Assembly: GCF_011046735.1 (NCBI RefSeq) | Contig: NZ_CP049258.1 | Location: 3,552,001-3,616,000 of the forward strand | Direction of reading: 5' to 3' | Length of the DNA stretch: 64,000 bases | Source of the DNA: Nordella sp. HKS 07 | Lineage (GTDB): Bacteria > Pseudomonadota > Alphaproteobacteria > Rhizobiales > Aestuariivirgaceae | In this document: one piece after another, positions 32,684-41,884 of the stretch | How positions within the stretch are numbered: the stretch's first letter is position 1 | Layout: each line of letters starts with the position of its first letter | Notes under the pieces: model-generated | What the model was told of the DNA's origin: nothing | The model's input: the letters and a program-made list of their open reading frames with translations, nothing else | The model's database searches: none | Program-made: the position numbers and the translations under genes

Positions 32684-34911
32684 GTCCGGACATGGGAAAG
32701 ATCAAGGAACTTCGTATCCTGCCGCCTTTCGCCATCGGCAGGCTGGGCTCCGCGGAAGACCCCCTCGACAACTATACGATCGCGACCGATGCGGAAGGAC
32801 CGCTAGGTTACCGCACTATCGTGCCCGCCGAGACACTGATCGTCGATGAAGCGTCGGGCGAGATCAGCGGCACTCATGTTCCCGCGCGGATGCAGTTCAA
32901 GCGGGACAAGAAAATCCGCCCGGTAGCGCCGTTCCTCGAGCTCTTCGCGGTGAACGCGAAGAACGAGCTGGTGCCGGTGACCGAGGATTTGCTGGCGGGG
33001 GCCAAACTCTCCTGGCGGGTCGCGGTGGCCAACCGCAAGGTCGTCCGGCGTACCCGCGATAAGGCGGACCTCGTCTCGGCCCATACCGGCTGGTTCAGCG
33101 ATCACGCGCCGCAGAGGCTCAAAGGGTATTGCACGAACTTCATTTCGAAGGACGCCTTCGTCGATTTCGGCAGCGTGCGCTTCATCAAACCCAACGAGAA
33201 GTATCCGCAGATCAGGCTGCGCTTCACACCGGCGAAGGGACTCATCTACGGACCGCATGCGCCCGACGCCCCCGATCCGATCATCCCGGCCGAGCGCGCC
33301 ATCTACGACCACGGCAAGGATCGCGGCACGTGGTACAAGTTCGAAGCGGATGGCAAGGATGAAACCGTTCCGCCCTCGCTCTTCGCCATCGAGCCGCCGG
33401 CGCCGTCATGGCTCAACGACAATATCGCCATCAGCCGCGGCTATTTCGACGATGCCTGCGACGGCTTCGTCGAGGCGAAGCTTAACCTTTCCGATGGCCA
33501 CGTCCTCACCGCCTCGGCGCGCATCTGCGCCTCGCCGCCCGCGGTCGTGCCGGATTCGCTTTTCGTGCGCAGCCTTGCCGATGATCTGGAACAAGTCATC
33601 CATGGACCGGCAGTCGCCGATGACGAGGCGCCGGAAATCACGCAGGCGCGCGCCGAGGATATTGTCCGCCGCGCCTTCGAGACGGTACGCTTCCTCAATG
33701 TCGCGGTCCTGAACGGCAACGACTACAAGGGCCGGTCGGCGCTGTCGCTCGATTCCATGCCCGAGGAAGAGGCCGCCGACACCGAGCGCGCCATCCGCCC
33801 GGTGATCACGCCGGAAGGCGCCGACACGCTGGCCATACTCACCTTGCATCAGCAGGTCTACGCCGCCTTGCGTGGTGGTGCCGCTCCCTGGTTCCTGCGC
33901 CTGCTGCGCAATCCTGACGAGGTCTCCGACTTCACCGATCGCGGACGGCGCAAGATGCCGGCCTTGATGTGCGGCGCCGACAACAGCTATCTCGCCCTCA
34001 CGCACCGCCAGATCGATACCATCCGCAAAGTGGCCGAGGGCACGCTCGGTACCGTCGCGGCGGCGCCCAAGGTATTGGCGCTCACGCCACGCAATCTCAC
34101 CGCCCAGATCCATTATGAAGCGGCGGGCAATCCGGTGAGCTCACGGCCGGTGACGTCGGTCGCCAATTGCTGCCCCGGGCTCGAAGTGGATTTCCGCGCC
34201 ATATGGCGACGCATGCTCGAGGGCCTGGAACTGCGCGAATATGACAATCTGATCGTCAATGCCGATCCTGAATTCGCCGAGTTGAAGGGCCATCGCCTGC
34301 TGCGCATCACCTTGCCGGACGGCCAGAAGCCAATCGAGCCGATGAACTACATCAGGGGGCCGGCGACCTCGGATCCCGACGGCTACATCATCCTCACCAC
34401 AGCTGAGAATCCTTATGGCCTCGCCCCGCTCGAATGGTCGAATGCGCTGGCGCGGCTGTTGAATGGCTTCCAGGGCGAGACGGTCGACTGCGATATCTCC
34501 CTCAACGCGGAGGAGGCGCAGGTCCCGCGGCAGGAGGATCCGCCGAACTTCAAGACCTACCGCTTCAAGGTCCGGTATTTCTTCGATCCCGGCACCGCGG
34601 TCATATCGGAGGCCCTGGCCGAGGCGGGCGAACTCACGCAAGGCCTGTGCTCGCCCTGGCAGAACGACTACCGCGAATGCTCCTGCTACTATTGGGCCTC
34701 GGCGCGGCCCGATTTTGTGAATGTCGAGCCCGGCCCCAAGGGCTTGAGCCACGGCGACAACTGGCTGCAGAAAAAGCGCACCGGACAATATGTGGCCGAT
34801 GATTATGTCGATTCCCGCCTCGTCTTCTATGACGAGCTGTTCACCGACTGGGAGAAATGGCTGCGCTTCCAGGTGAAAGGCCGCGATGCGCCGGGCGAGG
34901 AGCGGTCGTGA
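32680..34911 (+). CDS. LodA-family quinoprotein oxidase (CTQ type, candidate)
   Basis: 743 residues. N-terminal blocks match LodA: ILPPFAIGRLGSA and, ~70 residues on, WRVAVANRKV. The C-terminal block CSPWQNDYRECSCYYWASAR corresponds to the LodA region that carries the quinone Trp (PWQ, W660 here) followed by (F/Y)W-x-x-RP. The middle block ANCCPGLEVDF (C497, C498) corresponds to the LodA block with the cross-linked Cys, though here Leu occupies the exact LodA Cys place, so C497 or C498 is the likely partner. LodA/GoxA proteins oxidise amino acids to H2O2, ammonia and an aldehyde or keto acid with a cysteine-tryptophylquinone. Substrate unknown. No signal peptide. Start GTG overlaps the upstream stop; ATG at 32692 is the alternative. 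Confidence 0.78.
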   Translation: MSPDMGKIKELRILPPFAIGRLGSAEDPLDNYTIATDAEGPLGYRTIVPAETLIVDEASGEISGTHVPARMQFKRDKKIRPVAPFLELFAVNAKNELVPVTEDLLAGAKLSWRVAVANRKVVRRTRDKADLVSAHTGWFSDHAPQRLKGYCTNFISKDAFVDFGSVRFIKPNEKYPQIRLRFTPAKGLIYGPHAPDAPDPIIPAERAIYDHGKDRGTWYKFEADGKDETVPPSLFAIEPPAPSWLNDNIAISRGYFDDACDGFVEAKLNLSDGHVLTASARICASPPAVVPDSLFVRSLADDLEQVIHGPAVADDEAPEITQARAEDIVRRAFETVRFLNVAVLNGNDYKGRSALSLDSMPEEEAADTERAIRPVITPEGADTLAILTLHQQVYAALRGGAAPWFLRLLRNPDEVSDFTDRGRRKMPALMCGADNSYLALTHRQIDTIRKVAEGTLGTVAAAPKVLALTPRNLTAQIHYEAAGNPVSSRPVTSVANCCPGLEVDFRAIWRRMLEGLELREYDNLIVNADPEFAELKGHRLLRITLPDGQKPIEPMNYIRGPATSDPDGYIILTTAENPYGLAPLEWSNALARLLNGFQGETVDCDISLNAEEAQVPRQEDPPNFKTYRFKVRYFFDPGTAVISEALAEAGELTQGLCSPWQNDYRECSCYYWASARPDFVNVEPGPKGLSHGDNWLQKKRTGQYVADDYVDSRLVFYDELFTDWEKWLRFQVKGRDAPGEERS

Positions 34912-36245
34912 GCGGGGCCGCTCGGTTTTACATGCAGGCCTCACGCCCGCGACTGCCCGCGGCGCATCTTCTGGCCACCGATGCCGGCCGGCATCTCTTC
35001 GTCGCCGATGGCAGCCGGCTGTTCGATATCGAGGCGGATCTCTTCGCCGAATTCGAGACGGCGCTGACGGGGCTGGATTCCGGCAAGGTCGCCCGCCTGC
35101 TGGCGCAGGCCGGGCTCGATAGCGCGCCCCTGATCGATGATGTGCCCTTGCCGCCTCCGCCAATTCACGCATTATCCCTGGCGGTGGCGCAGAAATGCAA
35201 TCTCGGCTGCACCTATTGTTATGCCGAGCAGGGCGGCTTCGGCGGGGCGCCGAAGAACATGCCGCTCACCACCGCGCTGCAATCGGTCGATCAATTGATC
35301 GGGAATGCGGCGCCGGGAGCCAAGCTCAATCTGTCCTTTCTGGGCGGCGAGCCTCTGGTCAACCGGCCGGTGCTTCAGGCGGCGACGCTGCACGCCGCCG
35401 ATCGCGCGCGCCGGAAGGATGTGCCGATCACCTTTTCGATCACCACCAATGGCACGCTCGTCACCGAAGCTGATGCGGACTTCTTCGAGGAGCACGGCTT
35501 CGCGGTGACGATCAGCCTCGACGGCATCGGGGCCGCGCATGACGCCCAGCGGCCCTTCCGCAATGGCCAGGGCAGTTTCGACCGCATCATGGCGCGGATC
35601 GCACCGCTTCTCGCACGTCAGCGCCGCATGCAGGTATCGGCGCGGGTGACCGTCACGTCGCGCAATCTCGATCTGCGCACGACGCTCGACGGCTTCATCG
35701 CCCATGGCTTTCACAGCGTCGGCTTCTCGCCGATGCTCGCCTCGCCGTCGGGCCAAGGCGAGATGCAGGCCGGCGATCTTGAATTGATGCTCGCCCAGAT
35801 GATCGAGTGCGGGCGTGAATTCGAGCGCCGCACGCTGGCTGGCCAGCGTTATCCCTTCGCCAATATGCTGAATGCCATGCGCGAGATCGGGCGCGGCACG
35901 CACCGGCCTTACCCTTGTGGCGCCGGCGCCGGCTATCTCGGCGTTTCCGCTTCGGGTAATTTCGCCGCCTGTCACCGTTTCGTCGATGACGAGGAGGGCG
36001 CCATGGGCTCGCTCACCCACGGGATCGACACCGCCCGGCAAGCGGCGTGGCTGGCCGAGCGGCATGTCCATCGCCAGGAGCCGTGCAAGGGCTGCTGGGC
36101 GCGCTATCTCTGCGGCGGCGGCTGCCATCACGAAGTGACGAAGCGCGGCCGTCCGGCCTGCGACTACATCAGAGGCTGGCTGCATTATTGCCTCGAGGCC
36201 TATTTGCGTCTGGGCCAGGCCGCGCAACAGCCGATGGCGGGGTGA
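34908..36245 (+). CDS. Radical-SAM/SPASM maturase
   Basis: 445 residues. The radical-SAM cluster motif CNLGCTYC is at C97-C101-C104, then LGGEPLVN, then ITTNGTLV and ISLDGIG. The SPASM region has the Cys set CGAGAGYLG, AACHRF, EPCKGCWARYLCGGGCHHE and a late HYC, enough for two auxiliary Fe-S clusters. The overall pattern resembles QhpD, which installs Cys-to-carboxylate thioether links in the QHNDH quinoprotein. GTG 34908 overlaps the LodA-like stop (GTGA) and has GAGGAG upstream. Given its place between the LodA-like and flavoprotein genes, I infer that it modifies the LodA-like protein. Confidence 0.88.
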   Translation: MSGAARFYMQASRPRLPAAHLLATDAGRHLFVADGSRLFDIEADLFAEFETALTGLDSGKVARLLAQAGLDSAPLIDDVPLPPPPIHALSLAVAQKCNLGCTYCYAEQGGFGGAPKNMPLTTALQSVDQLIGNAAPGAKLNLSFLGGEPLVNRPVLQAATLHAADRARRKDVPITFSITTNGTLVTEADADFFEEHGFAVTISLDGIGAAHDAQRPFRNGQGSFDRIMARIAPLLARQRRMQVSARVTVTSRNLDLRTTLDGFIAHGFHSVGFSPMLASPSGQGEMQAGDLELMLAQMIECGREFERRTLAGQRYPFANMLNAMREIGRGTHRPYPCGAGAGYLGVSASGNFAACHRFVDDEEGAMGSLTHGIDTARQAAWLAERHVHRQEPCKGCWARYLCGGGCHHEVTKRGRPACDYIRGWLHYCLEAYLRLGQAAQQPMAG

Positions 36246-36249
36246 GCCT

Positions 36250-37638
36250 ATGGCGAGAGTGTGCGTCATCGGCGGCGGTCCGGCGGGCAGCGTCTTCGCC
36301 ATCCGCATGGCGCAACTCGGCCACCAGGTGGAGCTTATCGAGCCTGTCGCCTTTCCGCGCCCGCATCTAGGCGAGTCCTTGAGCCCTGGCGTCCCGGCAC
36401 TCCTCCAGAGCCTGGGCGCAGAAGACGCTCTGGCGGGCTCCCGCCCGGTGCGCCAGGTCGAGGTTGCCTGGGAGGGAGCACCGCAGATCCGCCTCGACGA
36501 GCGCCAGGAAGGACGTCTGGTCGATCGTGGCTATTTCGATTCTCTGCTGCTCGATCATGCGCGAAGCTTAGGCGTCGGCATCCGCCAGCCGGCCCGGATC
36601 GTCGACCGCCGGCACGATGCGGAAGGCTGGCGTCTCGTCATCGAAACCGAAACGGGGAGCCAGAGCATCGCGGCCGATTTCCTGGCGGATGCGCGCGGCC
36701 GCAATGGCGCTCCATCCTGGCGCAGGCAGCCGGCCGGGCCCGCGACGCTCGCCCTTCATGCTTACTGGAAAGGGCCGGGTCTTCCCGACCATCCGGTGAT
36801 CCGGGCCGGCGACGACGCCTGGTACTGGTCGGTGCCGCTTCCCGATGGCTCCTGCAACATCCAGGTCTTCGTCGATGCGCACGCCTTCGGCGCGGCGCGC
36901 AAGGACACACTCGATTCACGCTATCTGGATCTGCTCGACCGTTCCGGCTTCAGGCCCGGCGCGCCTGCCGGCCGGGTTCAGGCGACGAACGCCTCGGCCT
37001 ATGTGGCGCTCGCCGCCACGACGGCGGCAAGCATCGCGCTGGGCGAAACCGCTCTGGCGCTGGATCCTCTGTCATCGAGCGGCGTGCAGAAGGCGATCCA
37101 GACGGCGCTCGCCGGCGCCATCGTCGCCAATACGCTCATAGGGCGGCCGGCCTCCGCCAGCGCCGCCATGGCCTTCTATCAGGGAAGCCTGGAGGAAGCG
37201 TCGACGCGCCATCGATCCTGGGCCGCGGGCTACTATGCGGAAGCGGCGCGCGCGCGGCCGGCGGCCTTCTGGCGCGACCGCGCGGCCGCCATGCCCGGGA
37301 ACGCCCGCCGCCGCGCCGCGGTTTCCGCCGATATGGCCAGTGTCGCTTCCCAGCCGGTCGAACTGTCGCGCGATCTCGTCATTGCAGATCTGCCCTGCAT
37401 CGAGGGCGATTTCGTCACGCTGCGCAAGACGCTGCGCCATCCGGATCTTGCCGGCCCTGTCGCCTATCTCGGCGATCAGCCGCTGGCGCCCCTGCTGGGC
37501 GACTTTTTGCCGGGCGCGACGCTGGTCGAAATCGCGCAAGGCTGGTCACGCCGCATGCCGTTCAAATCCGCTTTGTCGATCGCCATCTGGCTGCGCAATA
37601 ATGGCGTCCTTGTCGCGCGCAGCGAGGCCCGGCGATGA
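36250..37638 (+). CDS. FAD-dependent monooxygenase, LodB/QhpG type
   Basis: 462 residues. The dinucleotide motif is VIGGGPAGSVFA (8-14), then the halogenase/hydroxylase-like HLGESLSPG, then ADFLADARGRNG, and the FAD-binding ALDPLSSSGVQKA. LodB and QhpG are flavoproteins of this family that hydroxylate the precursor Trp during CTQ formation. It follows the radical-SAM gene by four bases and overlaps the next gene by four (ATGA). It is probably the CTQ-forming hydroxylase for the LodA-like product; a halogenase is less likely because the K-motif Lys of tryptophan halogenases is not seen. Confidence 0.8.
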   Translation: MARVCVIGGGPAGSVFAIRMAQLGHQVELIEPVAFPRPHLGESLSPGVPALLQSLGAEDALAGSRPVRQVEVAWEGAPQIRLDERQEGRLVDRGYFDSLLLDHARSLGVGIRQPARIVDRRHDAEGWRLVIETETGSQSIAADFLADARGRNGAPSWRRQPAGPATLALHAYWKGPGLPDHPVIRAGDDAWYWSVPLPDGSCNIQVFVDAHAFGAARKDTLDSRYLDLLDRSGFRPGAPAGRVQATNASAYVALAATTAASIALGETALALDPLSSSGVQKAIQTALAGAIVANTLIGRPASASAAMAFYQGSLEEASTRHRSWAAGYYAEAARARPAAFWRDRAAAMPGNARRRAAVSADMASVASQPVELSRDLVIADLPCIEGDFVTLRKTLRHPDLAGPVAYLGDQPLAPLLGDFLPGATLVEIAQGWSRRMPFKSALSIAIWLRNNGVLVARSEARR

Positions 37639-40600
37639 CATCGCTCACCGAATGGCTCAACGAACGTGGCTTTGCCGAGCATGCGCAGCTTTTTGCCGAC
37701 AACGACGTCGATCTGGCCACCTTGCTCCTTCTCACCGACGGCAACCTCAAGGAGCTCGGTCTTTCCTTCGGGGCGCGCAAGCGCCTGCTCAATGCGCTGG
37801 CCGAGTACAAGGCGGCGAGACCCGAGCCCATGGCCCGCGCCGAGGAGCGCCGCCAGCTCACCGTGATGTTCTGCGACATGGTCGGCTTCACGGCACTTGC
37901 GCAGCGCATCGACCCGGAAGTGCTCAAGGATGTCGTGCGCGGCTATGAGGATGCCTGCGCCGCCTGCATCGCCCGTTACGAGGGGTATCTGTTCCAGCGT
38001 CTGGGCGACGGCATCGTCGCCTTCTTCGGCTTTCCGCTCGCGCATGAGCGCGAGGCCGAGCGCGCCATCCGCGCCGGGCTCGACATCATTGACGCCATGA
38101 CGCGTTTCAAATCTCCCGATGGCAGCAGGCTCGAGGTCCGCATCGGCATCGCCACCGGCATCGTCGTCGTTTCCGCCGATGGACGCACCGCCGTCAGCGA
38201 GACCATGAATCTGGCGGCCCGCCTGCAGAGCGTGGCGCAGAAGGGCACGCTTGCGGTGAGCTCCAAGGTGCGCAAGCTCGCCGGCGATGCCTTCGACTAT
38301 GAGGATTTGGGCGCGCATAGCCTCAAGGGCATCACGCTTCCCGTCCATATCTACCGTGCGCTGGGGCTTGCCAGCGCCGAAAGCCGACAGGCCAAGGACA
38401 AGCCGCTCATCGGGCGCGGCGCCGAGATGGAGACGCTGCTCGACAAATGGCGCAGCGTCCAGGACGGGGGCAAGGGTTTTACCGTCAATGTCTGCGGCGA
38501 GCCGGGTATCGGCAAGAGCCGCATCGCCGATGCGTTGTGCGCCTGTCTCGAACATGAGAATGCACAGATTTGGCGATTCCAGTGTTCTCCCTTCCATCTC
38601 AACAGCGCCTTCTATCCGATCAGGACGCATCTCGACGAGGTGCTGCAGATCAGTGGTGACAGTCCTGTTGATGTCAGGCTCGACAAGCTGGAGGCGCTGA
38701 TCGTCGGGCGCTATGGCTTGCCGCTCTCCGATGTGCGCTTCATCGCCGGCATGATGTCCATCCCGTGTGACGCCCGTTATGGCGCGCTCGACATATCGCC
38801 ACGGCTCGCCAAGGAGGAGACGGTCCGCGTGATGGAGGACATGGTGGCCGCCGCCGCCCGCTTGCGCCACACGCTGTTGCTGTTCGAGGACATGCACTGG
38901 GCCGATCCGACGACGCTCGAGACTTTGGAAAGGCTGATCGGCAAGCTCGCCGGCATACCCTTGTTGATCGTCGCCACCTATCGGCCGGAGTTCGAGCCGC
39001 ACTGGTCGCGTCATGTCGATGTCGCGGTCCTCAATCTTGCCAAGCTCACTGCTCAGCAAAGCAAGGAAATGATCGGGCGGCTGGCCGAGGGCAAGTCGCT
39101 GCCGGCCGAGATCGTCGAGCGCATCATCGCCAAGACCGATGGCGTGCCGCTCTTCGTCGAGGAGCTGACGCGCAACATCCTGGAATCGGGCGGACTGGTC
39201 GAGGCGGGCGGGCGCTATGTCTATGCCGGCGACGCTTTGGGCTTCGCCATCCCGGAAACCCTTCGCGACTCGCTTGCCGCGCGTCTCGACCGATTGGCCA
39301 AGGCGAGGCCGGTCGCCCAGATCGGCTCGGTGGCCGGGCGCACCTTCAGTTTTGAGCTTTTGGCGGCGCTCAATCAGATGGACGATGCGTCTCTGGCTGA
39401 GGGCCTGGCGGAATTGACCGCTTCGGGTCTTGCGGTGAGTACAGGCACCGCACCCGGACCGGTGTCGTATACATTCAAGCATGCGCTGGTCCAGGACGTG
39501 GCTTATGACTCCCTTTTGCGCAGCCAGCGCAAACCGCTGCATGCGCGGATCGCCCAGGTGCTGGAGGAACGCCATCCCGAGACGCGCGATCGCGAGCCCG
39601 AGCTGCTCGCGCATCATTATACGGCGGCGGATGATCCGGCCGCCGCAGCACCGCTCTGGCTCAAGGCGGGCGAGGTGGCCATGCAGCGCTTCGCCGTGCC
39701 GGAGGCCGTCAGCCATTTGCACAAGGGCATCAATCTGCTCGAGACCGCGTCGCCGGGTCCTGAACGCGACCTGCTGGAGTTGCGGTTTCGCGCCTCTCTG
39801 GGTCCGGCGCTGGTCGCCGGGCGCGGCTGGGGGCATCCGGAACTGAGCGCGGTGCTGGAGCCCGCCTGGGCGCTCGCCCACCGGCATCGGCATCGCCAGG
39901 CCTATCTGCCGATCCTGAATGCGCTTTGGGTGCATACAATGTGCGTCGACCGTCTCGACGTGTCATTGCGCTGGGCCGAGAAGCTGCTCGAAGTCGGCGT
40001 CGAGACGGGCGACGAAAACCTGGTCGTCGTCGGTCATCGCGCGATTTCGGGGTCGGCTTTCTGGCAGGGCCGGTTCGATCTGGCCAAGGCGCATGGCGAC
40101 AAGCTTCTGGCGATGTATGATGCTGAAAGGCACCGGCACATCGCACAGCTCACCAATACCGATCCCTTGACCGGCGAAGGCATCTACCGGGCGCAATATC
40201 TCTGGATCATCGGCTATCCGGACCAGGCGGTGGCGGCGAGCAACGAAAGAGACGATCATGCCCGCCGCCGCAATCATCCCTTCGACCTCGCCTTCTCGCT
40301 GACGCTCGGTGCGCAGGTTTTCGATTTCCTGTGCGAGCCAGATGAGTTGCTGGCGCGCGCCGAAGAGGCCGACAGTGTCGGCCGCCGCTTCGGCGTCTCG
40401 CTCTTCTTCGAGGTCATGGCGGAGATCAGCCGCGGCATCGCATGGCTCAGGGCTGGACGCCATAGCGACAGCGCCATGCGCATCGACCGGGCCATCACGC
40501 GTCTTGCCGCGACCGGCCACCGCATCTGGATTGCCTATTTGCGGGCGCTCCAGGCTGAGGCGCTGGCACTTGGCGGCGACCTCGATACCGCCGATCGGCT

Positions 40601-40964
40601 TGTCGATGAAAGCATCGCCAGGATCAGGGCGGGCGAGGAACGTTGCCACCTAGCCGAGGTGCTGCGCCTCAAGGGCTGGCTGCTGGCGCAACGGGGCAGG
40701 CTGGATGAGGCGGAGGGGCGGCTTTACGAGGCGATTGCCTTGGCGCGCGCGCAAGGGGCGAAATCCTGGGAGCTGCGCGCCACGACGACTTTCGCGCGGC
40801 TTCTCGCCGATCGCGGCGAGCATGAGCGGGCCTTCGACATACTGGCGGCCATCCACGGCTGGTTCAGCGAAGGATTCGCCAGCCGGGATTTGAAGGCGGC
40901 CGCGACTTTGCTCGACGAGCTTCGGCTGCATATCAGCAAGGGAGGAATGAGGAATGCCGGGTGA
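37635..40964 (+). CDS. SAM-domain, class III cyclase, STAND-type ATPase and TPR protein
   Basis: 1109 residues. Residues 1-57 are a sterile-alpha-motif domain (SLTEWLNERGFAEHAQLFAD). Residues ~70-245 are a class III cyclase domain with VMFCDMVGFTA and LGDGIVAFFGFP, and Asn/Arg in ETMNLAARLQ; the purine Lys position is Gln. A P-loop ATPase follows from ~255 (Walker A GEPGIGKSR, Walker B LLLFEDMHWADP), and a long TPR region fills the C-terminal half. This architecture is common in rhizobia but is rarely seen coupled to an enzyme operon. It overlaps the flavoprotein gene (ATGA) and the next gene by 11 bases, so it is made with the quinoprotein set. Confidence 0.9.
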   Translation: MTSLTEWLNERGFAEHAQLFADNDVDLATLLLLTDGNLKELGLSFGARKRLLNALAEYKAARPEPMARAEERRQLTVMFCDMVGFTALAQRIDPEVLKDVVRGYEDACAACIARYEGYLFQRLGDGIVAFFGFPLAHEREAERAIRAGLDIIDAMTRFKSPDGSRLEVRIGIATGIVVVSADGRTAVSETMNLAARLQSVAQKGTLAVSSKVRKLAGDAFDYEDLGAHSLKGITLPVHIYRALGLASAESRQAKDKPLIGRGAEMETLLDKWRSVQDGGKGFTVNVCGEPGIGKSRIADALCACLEHENAQIWRFQCSPFHLNSAFYPIRTHLDEVLQISGDSPVDVRLDKLEALIVGRYGLPLSDVRFIAGMMSIPCDARYGALDISPRLAKEETVRVMEDMVAAAARLRHTLLLFEDMHWADPTTLETLERLIGKLAGIPLLIVATYRPEFEPHWSRHVDVAVLNLAKLTAQQSKEMIGRLAEGKSLPAEIVERIIAKTDGVPLFVEELTRNILESGGLVEAGGRYVYAGDALGFAIPETLRDSLAARLDRLAKARPVAQIGSVAGRTFSFELLAALNQMDDASLAEGLAELTASGLAVSTGTAPGPVSYTFKHALVQDVAYDSLLRSQRKPLHARIAQVLEERHPETRDREPELLAHHYTAADDPAAAAPLWLKAGEVAMQRFAVPEAVSHLHKGINLLETASPGPERDLLELRFRASLGPALVAGRGWGHPELSAVLEPAWALAHRHRHRQAYLPILNALWVHTMCVDRLDVSLRWAEKLLEVGVETGDENLVVVGHRAISGSAFWQGRFDLAKAHGDKLLAMYDAERHRHIAQLTNTDPLTGEGIYRAQYLWIIGYPDQAVAASNERDDHARRRNHPFDLAFSLTLGAQVFDFLCEPDELLARAEEADSVGRRFGVSLFFEVMAEISRGIAWLRAGRHSDSAMRIDRAITRLAATGHRIWIAYLRALQAEALALGGDLDTADRLVDESIARIRAGEERCHLAEVLRLKGWLLAQRGRLDEAEGRLYEAIALARAQGAKSWELRATTTFARLLADRGEHERAFDILAAIHGWFSEGFASRDLKAAATLLDELRLHISKGGMRNAG

Positions 40965-41355
40965 CAAGCACAAGACCGACGAGATGGCCATCCGCCGCCT
41001 GGATGAGGAGTGGGGCAAGGCCGCGACGGCCAAGGATCTCGAAGCCGTGGTGAGTTTCTACGCGCCTGACGGTTCGCTGGTCTGGCCGGGGGCGCCCGCT
41101 TCGCATGGCACCCAGCACATCCGCGCCAGCTGGAAGGAAATGATGGACACGACGCCCGGGCTCAATCTGCGTTTCACGCCCGAACGCATTGTGATCTCGG
41201 ATGACGCGTCGCTGGCCTCGGATTTCGGCAAGGTCGAGTTCGGCCATGAGGTCAAGGGCAAGCCGGTCATGGATATCGCCAAATATGTCGTGGTCTGGCG
41301 CAAGGAGAAGGGGAGCTGGAAGGTTCTCTATGACAGTTACAACGTGAACTCTTGA
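40954..41355 (+). CDS. SnoaL-like/DUF4440 (NTF2-fold) protein
   Basis: 133 residues. The cystatin/NTF2-like fold of SnoaL/DUF4440 proteins is seen in RLDEEWGKAATAKDLEAVVS, then FYAPDGSLVWPG, then GKPVMDIAKYVVVWRKEKGS, then WKVLYDSYN. These act as small-ligand binding or isomerase-type domains, with no conserved chemistry. It is the last gene of the six-gene quinoprotein operon, followed by a strong hairpin. Confidence 0.85.
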   Translation: MPGDKHKTDEMAIRRLDEEWGKAATAKDLEAVVSFYAPDGSLVWPGAPASHGTQHIRASWKEMMDTTPGLNLRFTPERIVISDDASLASDFGKVEFGHEVKGKPVMDIAKYVVVWRKEKGSWKVLYDSYNVNS

Positions 41356-41364
41356 GAAAGTTCT

Positions 41365-41404
41365 GCAGGGCTGCCCGGAGAGGGCGTTAACCGGACAGCC
41401 CTGC
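41365..41404. terminator. Long hairpin at the end of the quinoprotein operon
   Basis: GCAGGGCTG-CCCGG (41365-41378) pairs with CCGGA-CAGCCCTGC (41391-41404), a 14-bp stem with one mismatch and a 12-base loop. No T-run follows, so it may stabilise the 3' end or stop both convergent transcripts. Confidence 0.6.
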
Positions 41405-41468
41405 ACGAGACGAGTTCTAAACGATCAGGTCGCGATCCCGGACCGGAGATGCGCTTTGTGAGCGTACG

Positions 41469-41756
41469 CTAGAACTTGCCGCGTTCCTTGGATTGTGTCG
41501 CGTAGAGCGCCGACGTCGCGATCACATGCGGACTGCAGACGGCCATCGGCCTCGGCGGGTTGCCGGTCTTCACCACCGTGATGCCGATATCATCCAGCAC
41601 TTCGGGCCCGAGCGCTTCCAGAGCTTCCAATTCGGCGCGCTCGATCTGCCTCGCCCGCCAGGCCTTGAACTTGGCGATCATCAGGGCGTTGAATTTGTCC
41701 AGGAGAACGAGGACGCCCGGACGGACGGTCGTGCGATGCTCGACATGCGTGTTCAT
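41469..41756 (-). CDS. DUF1127-like small protein
   Basis: 95 residues. The core FNALMIAKFKAWRARQIERA, then ELEALEALGPEVLDDIGIT, has the basic helix and 'L..dIGI' turn of DUF1127 proteins, which in alphaproteobacteria affect RNA and phosphate/stress responses. A C-terminal extension of about 30 residues is unusual for the family. It converges on the quinoprotein operon and is monocistronic. Confidence 0.6.
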   Translation of the reverse strand: MNTHVEHRTTVRPGVLVLLDKFNALMIAKFKAWRARQIERAELEALEALGPEVLDDIGITVVKTGNPPRPMAVCSPHVIATSALYATQSKERGKF

Positions 41757-41884
41757 GGGTCTCTCTCCTATGCTCTCCGGCTCTTGAACGGCCGGTCCTC
41801 GAATTCTGCAGAGGAATCTAAGGGCCGATGCACGGCCTGTCTGTGCGGAAACTCACAGGCGCCTGGTGTGTGGGATTGTTGCTG

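Noticed and set aside
32680-34911. Calling the LodA-like protein an active L-lysine oxidase
   Set aside because: Substrate cannot be inferred and the exact cross-link Cys differs from LodA.
36250-37638. Tryptophan halogenase for a natural product
   Set aside because: The halogenase Lys motif is not seen and no biosynthetic genes are adjacent; LodB/QhpG role fits better.
37476-39935. Long open frame opposite the cyclase/ATPase gene
   Set aside because: Shadow of the plus-strand gene, whose motifs (Walker A/B, cyclase) are unambiguous.
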